The notes under the pieces are model-generated. The model was not told the origin of the DNA, searched no databases, and saw only the letters and a list, made by a program, of their open reading frames with translations. Positions 25,555-33,847 of a stretch of DNA of 64,000 nt are shown here, one piece after another; positions within the stretch are counted from its first letter, which is position 1; every line of letters begins with the position of its first letter. The stretch comes from Roseomonas indoligenes. Its GTDB lineage: Bacteria; Pseudomonadota; Alphaproteobacteria; Acetobacterales; Acetobacteraceae. The stretch spans positions 62,001-126,000 of the forward strand of contig NZ_JAGIZA010000002.1 in NCBI RefSeq assembly GCF_017813365.1, written 5' to 3'. The position numbers and the translations under genes were made by a program.

Positions 25555-26028
25555 ATGCCTTTGGACCTGACCATCCCCGAGCGCACGGCCACCACCTGCC
25601 GCGCCGCCATGCGCTTCTGCGCCCGCAACCGCTGGGCGCCCCTGGCCGAGATGCCCATCCCCTGCGGCCGGCGCCTGGACATCATGGCCTTGACCCCCGA
25701 GGGCTGCCTCTACGCGATCGAGGTGAAGTCCGGCCCGCGCGACTTCCTCTCCGACAACAAGTGGCACGAGTACCGGGACTGGTGCGACCGGCTCTACTTC
25801 GCCGTCGACATCGATTTCCCGCAGGATCTGATCCCGGAGGAGGTGGGGCTCATCGTCTCCGATGGCTTCGATGCGGTGATGGTGCGGGACACGGCCCACA
25901 AGGCCCTGGCCGGGGCAAGGCGGAAATCCCTGATGCACCGCTACGCCGTGCTGGCGGCGGGGCGCCTGGCCGCCGCCTGCGATCCGGTGGGGGCACAGGA
26001 GATGCGGGCCGCGCTGCTCTGCGAGTAG
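25555..26028 (+). CDS. mmcB: MmcB-family DNA repair protein
   Basis: 157 residues. Restriction-endonuclease-like fold with the catalytic pattern RLDIMALTPEGCLYAIEVKSG (Asp, then E-x-K), followed by RDFLSDNKWHEYRDWCDRLYFAVD. This is the MmcB family, described in Caulobacter as a LexA-controlled factor for mitomycin damage repair. I see no LexA box of the alphaproteobacterial GTTC-N7-GTTC type in the 73 bases between it and the divergent YcgN gene, so SOS control is not evident here. Confidence 0.85.
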   Translation: MPLDLTIPERTATTCRAAMRFCARNRWAPLAEMPIPCGRRLDIMALTPEGCLYAIEVKSGPRDFLSDNKWHEYRDWCDRLYFAVDIDFPQDLIPEEVGLIVSDGFDAVMVRDTAHKALAGARRKSLMHRYAVLAAGRLAAACDPVGAQEMRAALLCE

Positions 26029-26123
26029 GATGGGTGTAACATTTCGTCGGGCGGAACCCTCCCCCGCTTCCGCCGTTCTTCCCCGGCGTGCCCCAAGGGG
26101 CGCCAACGGGAGAAAGACCAGCC

Positions 26124-26666
26124 ATGTTCCGCCGCCATATTCCCCTCGCCCTCGCGGGCGCCGCACTCATCCCCGCCATGGCCCGCGCGCAGGCCCCCAT
26201 GGGCAGTGCCAACCCGCAGGCCGGCACCGCGCCGTCCCGCATGGCCGGGATGTCGCCCGACCAGCTGGCCCTGCAGACGCATGAGGCCGGCTCCTTCTCC
26301 CTCATGACGGCCCGGATCGGCGTGGAGAAGGCCACGAACCCCGACGTGAAGCGCTTCGCCAACTTCGAGGTGACGGAGCAGGAGGGCGTGGCCCAGGCCA
26401 TGAAGCTGGCCGGCCACAACTTTCCCGACCATGCCCCGGCCGGCGAGAAGGCGCAGGCGCTGCAGAAGCTGCAGGCGGCCAGCGGCGCCGAGTTCGACCG
26501 CATGTTCCTGCAGGTGCAGGAGCAGGGCCATCAGGAGCTGCTGAGCCTGACCACGGCCCTGATGAACAGCACGGCCCCGGCGCCGGACAAGATCACGGCC
26601 CTGCTGGCGAACGGCCAGATCAAGGAGCACCTGATCCTGATCGGGCAGATGATGGGCCGCCGCTAA
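26124..26666 (+). CDS. DUF4142-family exported protein
   Basis: 180 residues. Signal peptide MFRRHIPLALAGAALIPAMARAQ, a Met/Pro/Ala-rich spacer, and a four-helix DUF4142 domain (LALQTHEAGSFSLMTARIGVEKATNPDVKRFANFEVTEQ onward). These periplasmic proteins have a ferritin-like helical fold but no clear metal motif here; they are common in alphaproteobacteria and loosely tied to stress and exopolysaccharide. The start at 26124 is followed at once by the signal peptide. Convergent with hldE, separated by two hairpins. Confidence 0.85.
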   Translation: MFRRHIPLALAGAALIPAMARAQAPMGSANPQAGTAPSRMAGMSPDQLALQTHEAGSFSLMTARIGVEKATNPDVKRFANFEVTEQEGVAQAMKLAGHNFPDHAPAGEKAQALQKLQAASGAEFDRMFLQVQEQGHQELLSLTTALMNSTAPAPDKITALLANGQIKEHLILIGQMMGRR

Positions 26667-26674
26667 GCCCCTTG

Positions 26675-26715
26675 CCACGGCGGTCTTCGGGCCGCCGTGG
26701 CCCTCCTTCAGAGGG
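26675..26715. terminator. Tandem hairpins between convergent genes
   Basis: First hairpin: CCACGGCGG (26675-26683), 8-base loop, CCGCCGTGG (26692-26700), a perfect 9-base stem. Second hairpin: CCCTC (26701-26705), loop CTTCA, GAGGG (26711-26715). They lie between the DUF4142 and hldE stops. There is no U-tract, which is normal for GC-rich genomes; probable bidirectional terminator. Confidence 0.6.
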
Positions 26716-26740
26716 GGACGGCCCCGGGCCGCCGCCTCTG

Positions 26741-28234
26741 TCAGCCTTTCAGGCCGAGACCCAGCCGCGCCACCGTGGCGTCCGCATCCGGCAGCAGGTC
26801 TGCCAGGCGCACGACGCCGCCCCATTCCTGCAGCAGCAGCCCCCCGGGGATCTGGTCCACCCGGTTGTCCGCGCCCTTGACCAGCACGTCCGGGCGCAGG
26901 GCCTCGATGAGGGCGAGCGGCGTGTCCTCCTCGAAGAAGGTCACGAGATCCACGGAGGGAAGGGAGGCGAGGACGGCCGCCCGCGTCGCCTCCGCCTGCA
27001 CCGGGCGGGTGGGGCCCTTCATCCGGCGAACCGCGTCGTCCACATGGACGCCCACCACCAGCCGGTCGCACCAGCGCCGCGCCTGCTCCAGCAGATGGAG
27101 GTGGCCGGGATGCAGCAGGTCGAAATGCCCGTCGGTGAAGCCCACGCGCCAGCCGCGGCGGCGCCAGCGCTCCGCCTGCTCGGCCGCGTGCCCGCGGGAG
27201 ACGATCTTGCGCAGCGCGCCGTGCCGTCCGCCAAGCGCCTCGAGCAGTTCCGTGTCCTGGGCCACCGCCGTGCCGAGCTTGCCGACCACAAGCCCCGCCG
27301 CGACGTTCGAGAGCCGCGCCGCGACCGGCATGGGAAGTCCGGCGGCCAGGGCTGCCGCCACCACCGCCACCACCGTGTCCCCGGCGCCGGAGATGTCCGC
27401 CACCTCCGCCGCCTCGGCCGGGAAATGGTGCAGCCCGTCGCCGTCCAGCAGCGCCATGCCGTGCTGCCCGCGCGTGACGAGCACGGCGCCGAAGCCGTGG
27501 CGGTCCCGCAGGACGCGGGCGGCGGCGACCACCGCGGCCTCCCCGTCCACGTCCATGCCGGTCGCCCGGTGCAGCTCCGCCCGGTTCGGCACGATCAGGT
27601 CGGCGCCGGCATACATGGCGAAGTCCTCGCCCTTGGGATCCACCACCACGCGCCGGCCGGCGGCATGGGCGGCGGCGATCAGGCGGGGCGAGACATCCCC
27701 CGCCAGCACGCCCTTTCGATAGTCCGAGAGGACCATGACCTTCGTGGCGGCCACCGTATCCTGCGCGATGCGGATCATCCGGTCCGCCAGGCGCGGATGG
27801 ATGGGCTGCGCCACCTCGTGGTCCGCCCGCAGCAGCTGCTGGCCGGAGGCGATGAAGCGGGTCTTGGTGGTGGTGGCGCGGCCGCCCTGCACCAGCAGCC
27901 AGGGCTCCACCCCCGGCTGCCCGCCGATGAGGCCGGTGAGGTCGGAGCCGGCCTGATCGTCCCCCACGACCGAGAGGAAGGCGACGGAGGTGCCGAGCGC
28001 GGTGAGGTTCCGCACCACGTTTCCCGCGCCGCCGGGCATGGCCACCTCCCGGTCCACCGCCAGCACGGGCACGGGTGCCTCGGGCGAGATCCGGGAGACG
28101 CGGCCGTAGACCGTGCGGTCCAGCATGGCGTCGCCCACCACGAGCACGGAGGCGCGCCGGAGGGCCCGGACGGCCTCCGCCAGGTCGGCAGGGCCCATAG
28201 GGGGAGCGGGTGTTTCGGGCACGGGGCCGGTCAT
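26741..28234 (-). CDS. hldE: Bifunctional heptose-7-phosphate kinase / heptose-1-phosphate adenylyltransferase
   Basis: 497 residues. N-terminal ribokinase-type domain (about 25-335): VLVVGDAMLDRTVYG, PGGAGNVVRNL, and the anion-hole/catalytic base ISGAGDTV (Asp286). C-terminal nucleotidyltransferase (about 360-497): GFTDGHFDLLHPGHLHLL with the HxGH motif at 375-378, then GVHVDDAVRRMKGPTRPV. Together they turn D-glycero-beta-D-manno-heptose-7-phosphate into ADP-heptose for the LPS inner core. The start used is ATG 28234; the family usually has a short N-terminal extension of this type. No other heptose gene is in the window. Confidence 0.93.
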   Translation of the reverse strand: MTGPVPETPAPPMGPADLAEAVRALRRASVLVVGDAMLDRTVYGRVSRISPEAPVPVLAVDREVAMPGGAGNVVRNLTALGTSVAFLSVVGDDQAGSDLTGLIGGQPGVEPWLLVQGGRATTTKTRFIASGQQLLRADHEVAQPIHPRLADRMIRIAQDTVAATKVMVLSDYRKGVLAGDVSPRLIAAAHAAGRRVVVDPKGEDFAMYAGADLIVPNRAELHRATGMDVDGEAAVVAAARVLRDRHGFGAVLVTRGQHGMALLDGDGLHHFPAEAAEVADISGAGDTVVAVVAAALAAGLPMPVAARLSNVAAGLVVGKLGTAVAQDTELLEALGGRHGALRKIVSRGHAAEQAERWRRRGWRVGFTDGHFDLLHPGHLHLLEQARRWCDRLVVGVHVDDAVRRMKGPTRPVQAEATRAAVLASLPSVDLVTFFEEDTPLALIEALRPDVLVKGADNRVDQIPGGLLLQEWGGVVRLADLLPDADATVARLGLGLKG

Positions 28235-28343
28235 CCTTCCCCGCGTAGCCCCTGAATGGTGCGGGTGGCAACCGGGCGTTTCCGCTGGTGACGGAGGGTT
28301 AACCCCCTGCCGTGACATTAGGGATGCAGATTCGGGGAGCGCG

Positions 28344-29267
28344 ATGATCGCCGTCACGCATCCGGCCCAAGATGGGTTCTCCCTTCCGCTTCCCGGCCCC
28401 GCGCCGGGGGCCTTGCTGTTCCGTCCCGGCCCCGGCCTGGCGCCGGAGGCGCACCGGGTCGCCCGCGCCCTGCTGGAGGACGCGGCGCGCAACCGCGGCG
28501 GCCGCGTCTCCTCGGCCGAGGACGGCACCTGGCGGCTGGTGGCCGCGCCGCCGGCGCTGGAGATGGCGCGGCGCGCGCTCTCGGCCGTGCTGAACGGGCG
28601 GGATGCGGTGCTGGTGACGGAGGCGCTGGCGGCCCCGGTCCCGGCCGCGCCGGTCCCGGCCGGGACAGGGCCGGAGGCGATCCTTTCCGCCCTGCCGTTG
28701 GAAACCCTGATTGAGCGGCGGGATATCCTGGGCTTCGGCCGCGGCGGGGCGCCGCGCCCGGCCGGGATGCGGGTGCGGCCCTCCGCCCCCGCCATCGCGG
28801 CCGCGCTCGGGCCGCGATGGGCGGGGGCGCCGTGGCAGGCGCATGGATGGGGCCTGGTCGCCCGCCGCGCCCTGGTCCTGCCGGAACCGGCGGAGGGCCT
28901 TCTCCACCTCGACCTGCCGCCGGAGGCGCTGCCGGCCGAGTCCCTCTCCTGGCGCCTGCCCGTCCTGCCGCCCCCCGCGCTTGCCAGCCCGCCGGGCTGC
29001 CGCTTCGGCGTGGACGGGCCGTCGCAGGCGGTGCTGGCGCTGCTCGACCCGGCCGCGCTGCCCGGCGCGGCGCTGCACCTGGCCTGGGATCCGGCGCTGA
29101 CCCTTCTGCCGGCAGGCTTCTGGGGGGCGATCGGACCCGGCCGCGTGGTGTTGGAGGGGGTGACGGACACCGCCGGGCTGGAATGGGGTCTGGCGCGCGG
29201 CATCGGGCGCTTTGCTGGGCCCAAGGTGGACGGATTGCTGGCCGCGCTGCGGCGGGCCCGCGGATGA
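28344..29267 (+). CDS. Hypothetical protein coupled to EAL-like gene
   Basis: 307 residues, very rich in Ala, Pro, Gly and Leu, without signal peptide or membrane segment. Start ATG 28344 has a GGGGAG site. Alternating short beta-type strands (GWGLVARRALVLPEP, LLHLDLPPEAL, LHLAWDPALTLLP) suggest a soluble globular protein. I recognise no domain. Its stop overlaps the next ATG (ATGA), so it is made with the degenerate EAL-like protein. Divergent from hldE. Confidence 0.7.
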   Translation: MIAVTHPAQDGFSLPLPGPAPGALLFRPGPGLAPEAHRVARALLEDAARNRGGRVSSAEDGTWRLVAAPPALEMARRALSAVLNGRDAVLVTEALAAPVPAAPVPAGTGPEAILSALPLETLIERRDILGFGRGGAPRPAGMRVRPSAPAIAAALGPRWAGAPWQAHGWGLVARRALVLPEPAEGLLHLDLPPEALPAESLSWRLPVLPPPALASPPGCRFGVDGPSQAVLALLDPAALPGAALHLAWDPALTLLPAGFWGAIGPGRVVLEGVTDTAGLEWGLARGIGRFAGPKVDGLLAALRRARG

Positions 29268-30478
29268 GGGCCGCGCCGGATCCCGGCCCTGGAAGGCCGG
29301 CGCTGCGCGCCATCCGGCCTGAGGCGGCGCGCGACGCGGCCGGGCTGGTCGATCCACCGGCGCTGACCGGGCCGGACGGGACCGTGGCGGATCTGGCGGC
29401 GCTGGTGCGGCTCTGCCTTGCCTCCGGCTCCGTGCGGGACATCCTCTGGCTCCGGCTCTCCCGCCTGCCGAGGGGGCTGGACCGGCCCCATCACCGCCGC
29501 CTGCTGCGGGAGGCGCTGGCCCTGCCACAGCACGCCCGCCGCGCGAGGGTCTTCCACCTGCCGGACGGCGACATGGCCGTGGCCACAGCCCCGCCGGATA
29601 CGCTGCGTCCCGCCGTGCTGCGCGTACTGGACGGCGCGGTGGAGGAGGCCGCGATCGCGGAGGTGGTGCGCGGCCTGCGCCTGCCGGAGGAGGCGGGCGC
29701 GTTGCTGGCGGGGCTGGAGGAGAGCCTCGGCCTCGCCCCACCGACCCCGCCCGCCGGCCCCGCGCTGCCTCCGCTGGAGGCGGAGGCCCTGGCCGCCGTG
29801 CTGCCCGCCCTGACGCGGGCCGATCCCGCCCCCTATCTGCGCCGCCAGCCCGTCCTGCGCCTGACGCCGGAGGGAGAGTCCGCCGTGGAGGCGGAATCCA
29901 TCGCTCCCATGCCCGGGGCGCTGCGGGACCGGCTTCTGCCGGGGCGCGGGCTGGAGGCGGTGCCGGCGCTGGCGGCGCGGCTGCGGCTCGCCCTGGAGCT
30001 GCGGATGCTGGCGGGCGTCGCGTGGCCGGAATGGCTGGCCTCGCCCTGGCCGCTGCACCTGTCGCTCTCCGTCGCCTCCCTAACCTCTGAGGCCTTTCTC
30101 GCGCTGGATGGGCGGCTGCCAGGGGCGGTGCGGCCGATGCTGACACTGGGGGTGCCCGCGGCGGAGGTGCTGGCGGACCCGGCGGGCTTCGCCCTGGGGC
30201 GGGACCTGGCGGCCAGCCGTGGATACGCCCTGGCGTTGGAGGCGCCGGGCGGCCCGGCGCTCGCCCTCCTGCCGCCGGCGCGGATCGGGGCGGGCATGGT
30301 GCGGCTCGCCTGGTCCGAGGCGCTGCCGGCCGATCCCGGGCCGGTAGCCACGCTGGCCGGTGCCGGGGTTGCGGTGGTGCTAACGGGGGCGGACCGCAGC
30401 GCCGCCATCGCCTGGGGATGGGAGAACGGGATCACCCTGTTCCAGGGGCGTGCCACGGACCGGCATCTGCGTCGCTGA
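29264..30478 (+). CDS. Hypothetical protein with a degenerate EAL-like C-terminal domain
   Basis: 404 residues. Residues 1-230 carry no recognised domain. From about 235 the layout follows an EAL (c-di-GMP phosphodiesterase) barrel: LHLSLSVASLTSEAFLALDG matches the 'SVNLSPRQL' strand and helix, FALGRDLAASRGYALALEA the 'G-x-x-I/L-A-L-D-D' strand, and GWENGITLFQGR the 'G-x-x-x-x-Q-G' end. No catalytic glutamate, E-A-L, or D-D-F-G motif survives, so activity is not expected; c-di-GMP binding or a pure scaffold role is possible. The fold call is my own alignment by eye and needs a structure-based search. Confidence 0.65.
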   Translation: MRAAPDPGPGRPALRAIRPEAARDAAGLVDPPALTGPDGTVADLAALVRLCLASGSVRDILWLRLSRLPRGLDRPHHRRLLREALALPQHARRARVFHLPDGDMAVATAPPDTLRPAVLRVLDGAVEEAAIAEVVRGLRLPEEAGALLAGLEESLGLAPPTPPAGPALPPLEAEALAAVLPALTRADPAPYLRRQPVLRLTPEGESAVEAESIAPMPGALRDRLLPGRGLEAVPALAARLRLALELRMLAGVAWPEWLASPWPLHLSLSVASLTSEAFLALDGRLPGAVRPMLTLGVPAAEVLADPAGFALGRDLAASRGYALALEAPGGPALALLPPARIGAGMVRLAWSEALPADPGPVATLAGAGVAVVLTGADRSAAIAWGWENGITLFQGRATDRHLRR

Positions 30479-30507
30479 CCCTTCCCTGGCGGCGCGGCGC
30501 GGCGACC

Positions 30508-30513
30508 TATATT
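30508..30513 (+). promoter_or_regulatory. Candidate -10 element, possibly leaderless start of the ABC ATPase gene
   Basis: TATATT lies in an otherwise GC-rich stretch, nine bases before ATG 30522. Transcription from it would begin within one or two bases of the start codon. No Shine-Dalgarno sequence precedes that ATG. The -35 region (about 30485-30490) is poor. Confidence 0.35.
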
Positions 30514-30521
30514 CCCCTGTC

Positions 30522-31277
30522 ATGCGCGCCGCCCCGGATCCCGACGCCCCCGCCATCGCGGCCGAGGGCCTGACCAAGCGCTACGGCTTGGTGGTGGCGG
30601 TGGATTCCCTCAGCTTCACCCTGCCGCGCGGGGCCACCTTCGGGCTGCTCGGCGGCAACGGGGCGGGGAAGAGCACGACCATCGCCATGATGCTGGGGCT
30701 GCTGATCCCCAGCGCCGGGCGGGTGCGGGTGCTGGGGCACGACATGGCGCGGGACCGCTTCACGGCGCTGGCGCGGGCCAACTTCTCCTCCCCCTACATC
30801 GCCCTGCCGCACCGGCTGAGCGTGGCGGAGAACCTGCGCGTCTACGCCCATCTCTACGACGTGCCGGACGGGGAGGGGCGGATCGCGGAACTGGCCGAGC
30901 AGCTGAGCCTCGGCGAGCTGCTGGACCGGCCGGCGGGCGACCTCTCGGCCGGGCAGAAGACGCGGGTGGCCCTGGCCAAGTCCCTCATCAATCGCCCGGA
31001 CGTGCTGCTGCTGGACGAGCCGACGGCGAGCCTGGACCCGGACACCGCCGATTTCGTCCGAGGCTGGCTGGAGCGCTACCGGGAGGAGAGCGGCTGCGCC
31101 ATCCTCCTGGCCTCCCACAACATGGCGGAGGTGGAGCGGCTCTGTGGCCATGTCCTCATGCTGAAGAGGGGGCGGCTGGTAGACAGCGGCTCCCCGGCCG
31201 ACCTGCTGGAGCGCTACGGCCGGGACGATCTGGAGGAGGTGTTCCTGGACATCGCCCGGGATCGGCGGGCGCCGTGA
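30522..31277 (+). CDS. ABC transporter ATP-binding protein (ABC-2 exporter type)
   Basis: 251 residues, one nucleotide-binding domain. Walker A GGNGAGKSTT, Q-loop region, signature LSAGQKTRVALAKSL, Walker B VLLLDEPTASLDPD, and the H-loop ASHN. The sequence style (LTKRYGLVVAVDSLSFTLPRGATFGLLGGNGAGKS) is that of CcmA/YadG-like ATPases that energise ABC-2 membrane exporters. The expected permease gene is not next to it; a GntR regulator starts inside its stop codon instead. It may work with a permease encoded elsewhere. Confidence 0.9.
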   Translation: MRAAPDPDAPAIAAEGLTKRYGLVVAVDSLSFTLPRGATFGLLGGNGAGKSTTIAMMLGLLIPSAGRVRVLGHDMARDRFTALARANFSSPYIALPHRLSVAENLRVYAHLYDVPDGEGRIAELAEQLSLGELLDRPAGDLSAGQKTRVALAKSLINRPDVLLLDEPTASLDPDTADFVRGWLERYREESGCAILLASHNMAEVERLCGHVLMLKRGRLVDSGSPADLLERYGRDDLEEVFLDIARDRRAP

Positions 31278-31936
31278 GCGAGGGGATGCGACCGGGCCGG
31301 TCCTCCGGCGCCGGGGCCTACGAGCTGCTGCTGGAGGCCATGGAGGCCGGCGCCCTCCCGGCGGGAACGCGGCTGCGGGAAGCGGAGCTGGCGGAGCGCT
31401 TCGGCATCAGCCGCACCCCTGTGCGGGAGGCCTTGAAGCGGCTTGAGGCGCAGGGGCTGGTGCTGCACGAGCCACACCACGGCGCGGTGGTGGCGAGCCT
31501 GGACTACGGGCAGATGACGGAATTGTACCACATGCGGGAGGTGCTGGAGGGCACCGCCGCCGGACTTGCCGCGACGCATGCGACGGGGACGGAAATGGAG
31601 ATCCTGCGGGAGATGGTGGAGCGGGACCGGGGACTTCTGGAGGACCCGGCGGCGCTGGCGGCGACCAACCGCGCCTTCCACCGGCAGATTCGCCTCTCCG
31701 CCCGGAACCGCTTCCTGAACACGTCCCTGGAGACCATGCGCATCTCCCTCGCGCTGCTGGCGCGGACCACGCTGGCAGCGCCGCGGCGCGGGGCGGAATC
31801 CGTGGAGGAGCACGCGGCGATCGTGGACGCGATCGAGGCGCGGGATGCCGCGCGGGCCGAGGAGGCCGCGCGGCGCCACATGCGGAACGCCTTTAAGGCG
31901 CGCATCCGGCTGGAGCACGCCGGCAGCGAGGGCTGA
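31274..31936 (+). CDS. GntR-family transcriptional regulator, FCD subfamily
   Basis: 220 residues from GTG 31274, overlapping the ABC ATPase stop (GTGA); an ATG at 31286 is an alternative. Winged helix: AGTRLREAELAERFGISRTPVREALKRLEAQGLV. FCD domain: YHMREVLEGTAAGLAATHA, NRAFHRQIRLSARN and SVEEHAAIVDAIEARDAARAEEAARRHM. A metal-liganding His pattern is present. The nearest metabolic targets are tcuA-tcuB, 500 bases downstream, whose upstream region carries GTATAC, a core typical of FCD operators. That link is inference. Confidence 0.87.
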   Translation: MSEGMRPGRSSGAGAYELLLEAMEAGALPAGTRLREAELAERFGISRTPVREALKRLEAQGLVLHEPHHGAVVASLDYGQMTELYHMREVLEGTAAGLAATHATGTEMEILREMVERDRGLLEDPAALAATNRAFHRQIRLSARNRFLNTSLETMRISLALLARTTLAAPRRGAESVEEHAAIVDAIEARDAARAEEAARRHMRNAFKARIRLEHAGSEG

Positions 31937-31957
31937 ACCCCGCTGCCCTGGCGGCGC

Positions 31958-32311
31958 TCAGGCCTCGACCAGGATCTGGAACCCGCCGAAGATCATCCGC
32001 TTCCCATCGAAGGGGGCATTCGCCATGGCCGCCTTCAGGCGGGGGTCGGCCATGACCTTCGCCATGGCGGCGTCCCGGGCCGCGCGGCTTTCATAGGTGA
32101 TCCAGGAGAGGACGACCGTTTCCTCCTCCGTCGCCATGACAGCGCGGGGGAAGGAGGTGAGGGTGCCGTAGGGCACGTCGTCCGCGACGCACTCCACGTA
32201 GGAGAGGGCGCCATGCTCCTTCCAGACCTCGGCACCGAGGCGGGCCAGGGCCTTGTATTCCTCCATCCCCGCCTTCGGCACGGCGAGCACGAAGCTGTCC
32301 ACGTAGGGCAC
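31958..32311 (-). CDS. DUF1428 family protein
   Basis: 117 residues, the standard length. The GTG start at 32311 is fixed by an AGGAGG site 8 bases upstream and by the family opening PYVDSFVLAVPKAGMEEYKAL. Further family segments: EHGALSYVECVADDVPYGTLTSFPRAV, VVLSWITYESRAARDAAMAKVMADPR, MPFDGKRMIFGGF-type end (here APFDGKRMIFGGFQ). A ferredoxin-like alpha/beta dimer (dimeric barrel) is expected; the biochemical role is unknown. Divergent from tcuA. Confidence 0.85.
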   Translation of the reverse strand: MPYVDSFVLAVPKAGMEEYKALARLGAEVWKEHGALSYVECVADDVPYGTLTSFPRAVMATEEETVVLSWITYESRAARDAAMAKVMADPRLKAAMANAPFDGKRMIFGGFQILVEA

Positions 32312-32410
32312 GGACCGGTCCTCCTGTGTTTCCCCTTCGATGATGAACGTTCTGGCATCTTGCACGGGAGGCTCCGGCACCGCTTCCCTTGTGCGGAACG
32401 CAGGATAATC

Positions 32411-32426
32411 GTATCCCGCCGTATAC
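32411..32426. promoter_or_regulatory. Candidate GntR/FCD operator upstream of tcuA
   Basis: GTAT-N8-ATAC with an internal GTATAC palindrome (32421-32426), 24 bases before the tcuA start and inside the divergent DUF1428/tcuA interval. FCD-type GntR regulators commonly recognise sites with a GT-N-AC core. No strong -35/-10 pair can be placed with confidence. Confidence 0.4.
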
Positions 32427-32449
32427 AGTTCTGGAGGGTGGCGCGAGCG

Positions 32450-33847
32450 ATGCCGGACTTCTCGCGGGTATGGGACGTGCTGGTGATCGGGGGCGGCAAC
32501 GCGGCCCTCTGCGCCGCCGTGACCGCGCGGCAGGCCGGGTGCTCCGTCCTGCTCATCGAGAGCGCGCCCAAGGCTTTCCGGGGCGGCAATTCCCGCCACA
32601 CCCGCAACATGCGGACGATGCACCCCGAGCCGACCTCGGTGCTGACCGAGGCCTATCTCGAGGATGAGTACTGGGACGACCTGCTGCGCGTGACGGGCGG
32701 GCAGACGGACGAGCACCTGGCGCGGATGACGATCCGGCTGACCACGGACGCGCTGCGCTTCATGGAGGCGAGCGGGGTGCGGTTCCAGCCCTCCCTCTCC
32801 GGCACGCTCAGCCTCTCCCGCACCAATGCCTTCTTCCTTGGCGGGGGCAAGGCGCTGGTGAATGCCTATTTCGCGCTGGCCGAGCGCCTGGGGATCGACA
32901 TCCTCTACGACACCGAGGCGGTGGACCTGAAGATGGATGACGGCTTCGTCCGGGAAGTGGCGATCACGCATCGCGGCTTCCCCGAGACGGTGCGTGCCAA
33001 GACGGTGGTGGCCTCCTCCGGCGGTTTCCAGGCCGACCTGGACTGGCTGGAGAAGGGCTGGGGGCCGGCGGCGCGCAACTTCCTCATCCGCGGTACGCCC
33101 TACGCGAAGGGCGTGGTGCTGCGGAACCTGCTGGACCAGGGCGTGGCCTCCGTGGGCGATCCCACCCAGTGCCACGCGGTTGCAATCGATGGCCGCGCCC
33201 CGAAGTTCGACGGGGGCATCGCGACGCGGCTGGACTGCGTGCCCTTCTCCATCGTGGTGAACAAGGACGGCGAGCGCTTCTACGACGAGGGCGAGGATGT
33301 CTGGCCCAAGCGCTACGCCATCTGGGGCCGCCTGGTGGCGCAGCAGCCGGACCAGGTGGGCTACGCCATCATTGATGCCAAGAGCGAGAAGCTGTTCATG
33401 CCGAGCGTGTTCCCCGCCATCAAGGCGGACACGGTCGGGGAGCTGGCCGTGAAGCTGGGCCTGGACCCCGCGAAGGTCGAGGCGACGGTCGCCGAGTTCA
33501 ACGCGGCCTGCGTGCCCGGCGAGTTCAACTCCACCCGCCTGGACGGCTGCCGGACGGAGGGGCTGACCCCACCGAAGACGCACTGGGCGCGTCCGATCAC
33601 GGAGGCGCCCTTCATCGGCTATCCGCTGCGGCCGGGGATCACCTTCACCTATCTCGGCGTGAAGGTGGACGAGAACGCCCGCGTCCGCATGGACGATGGC
33701 AGGCCGAGCGCGAACCTTTTCGCCTCGGGCGAGATCATGGCCGGCTCCATCCTCGGCAAGGGCTACCTGGCCGGCTTCGGGATGGCGATCGGCTCCGTCT
33801 TCGGACGGATCGCGGGCAGGGAGGCCGCGAAGAATGCGCGAAACTGA
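32450..33847 (+). CDS. tcuA: FAD-dependent tricarballylate dehydrogenase
   Basis: 465 residues. N-terminal dinucleotide motif VLVIGGGNAALCAAVTARQAG with LLIES as the ribose-binding acidic end, then RGGNSRHTRNMRTMH, a flavoprotein domain of the fumarate-reductase/succinate-dehydrogenase type, and the C-terminal FAD contact LFASGEIMAGSILGKGYLAGFGMAIGSVFGRIAG. TcuA oxidises tricarballylate to cis-aconitate, passing electrons to TcuB. The tcuB start lies inside its last codons (14-base overlap). No tcuC transporter adjoins; the Bug proteins downstream could serve uptake. Confidence 0.9.
   Translation: MPDFSRVWDVLVIGGGNAALCAAVTARQAGCSVLLIESAPKAFRGGNSRHTRNMRTMHPEPTSVLTEAYLEDEYWDDLLRVTGGQTDEHLARMTIRLTTDALRFMEASGVRFQPSLSGTLSLSRTNAFFLGGGKALVNAYFALAERLGIDILYDTEAVDLKMDDGFVREVAITHRGFPETVRAKTVVASSGGFQADLDWLEKGWGPAARNFLIRGTPYAKGVVLRNLLDQGVASVGDPTQCHAVAIDGRAPKFDGGIATRLDCVPFSIVVNKDGERFYDEGEDVWPKRYAIWGRLVAQQPDQVGYAIIDAKSEKLFMPSVFPAIKADTVGELAVKLGLDPAKVEATVAEFNAACVPGEFNSTRLDGCRTEGLTPPKTHWARPITEAPFIGYPLRPGITFTYLGVKVDENARVRMDDGRPSANLFASGEIMAGSILGKGYLAGFGMAIGSVFGRIAGREAAKNARN

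Noticed and set aside
26741-30058. Long 1,105-residue minus-strand frame
   Set aside because: Only the last 497 residues (hldE) are real. The upstream part is the shadow of the plus-strand EAL-like genes: low-complexity Arg/Pro/Gly with no domains.
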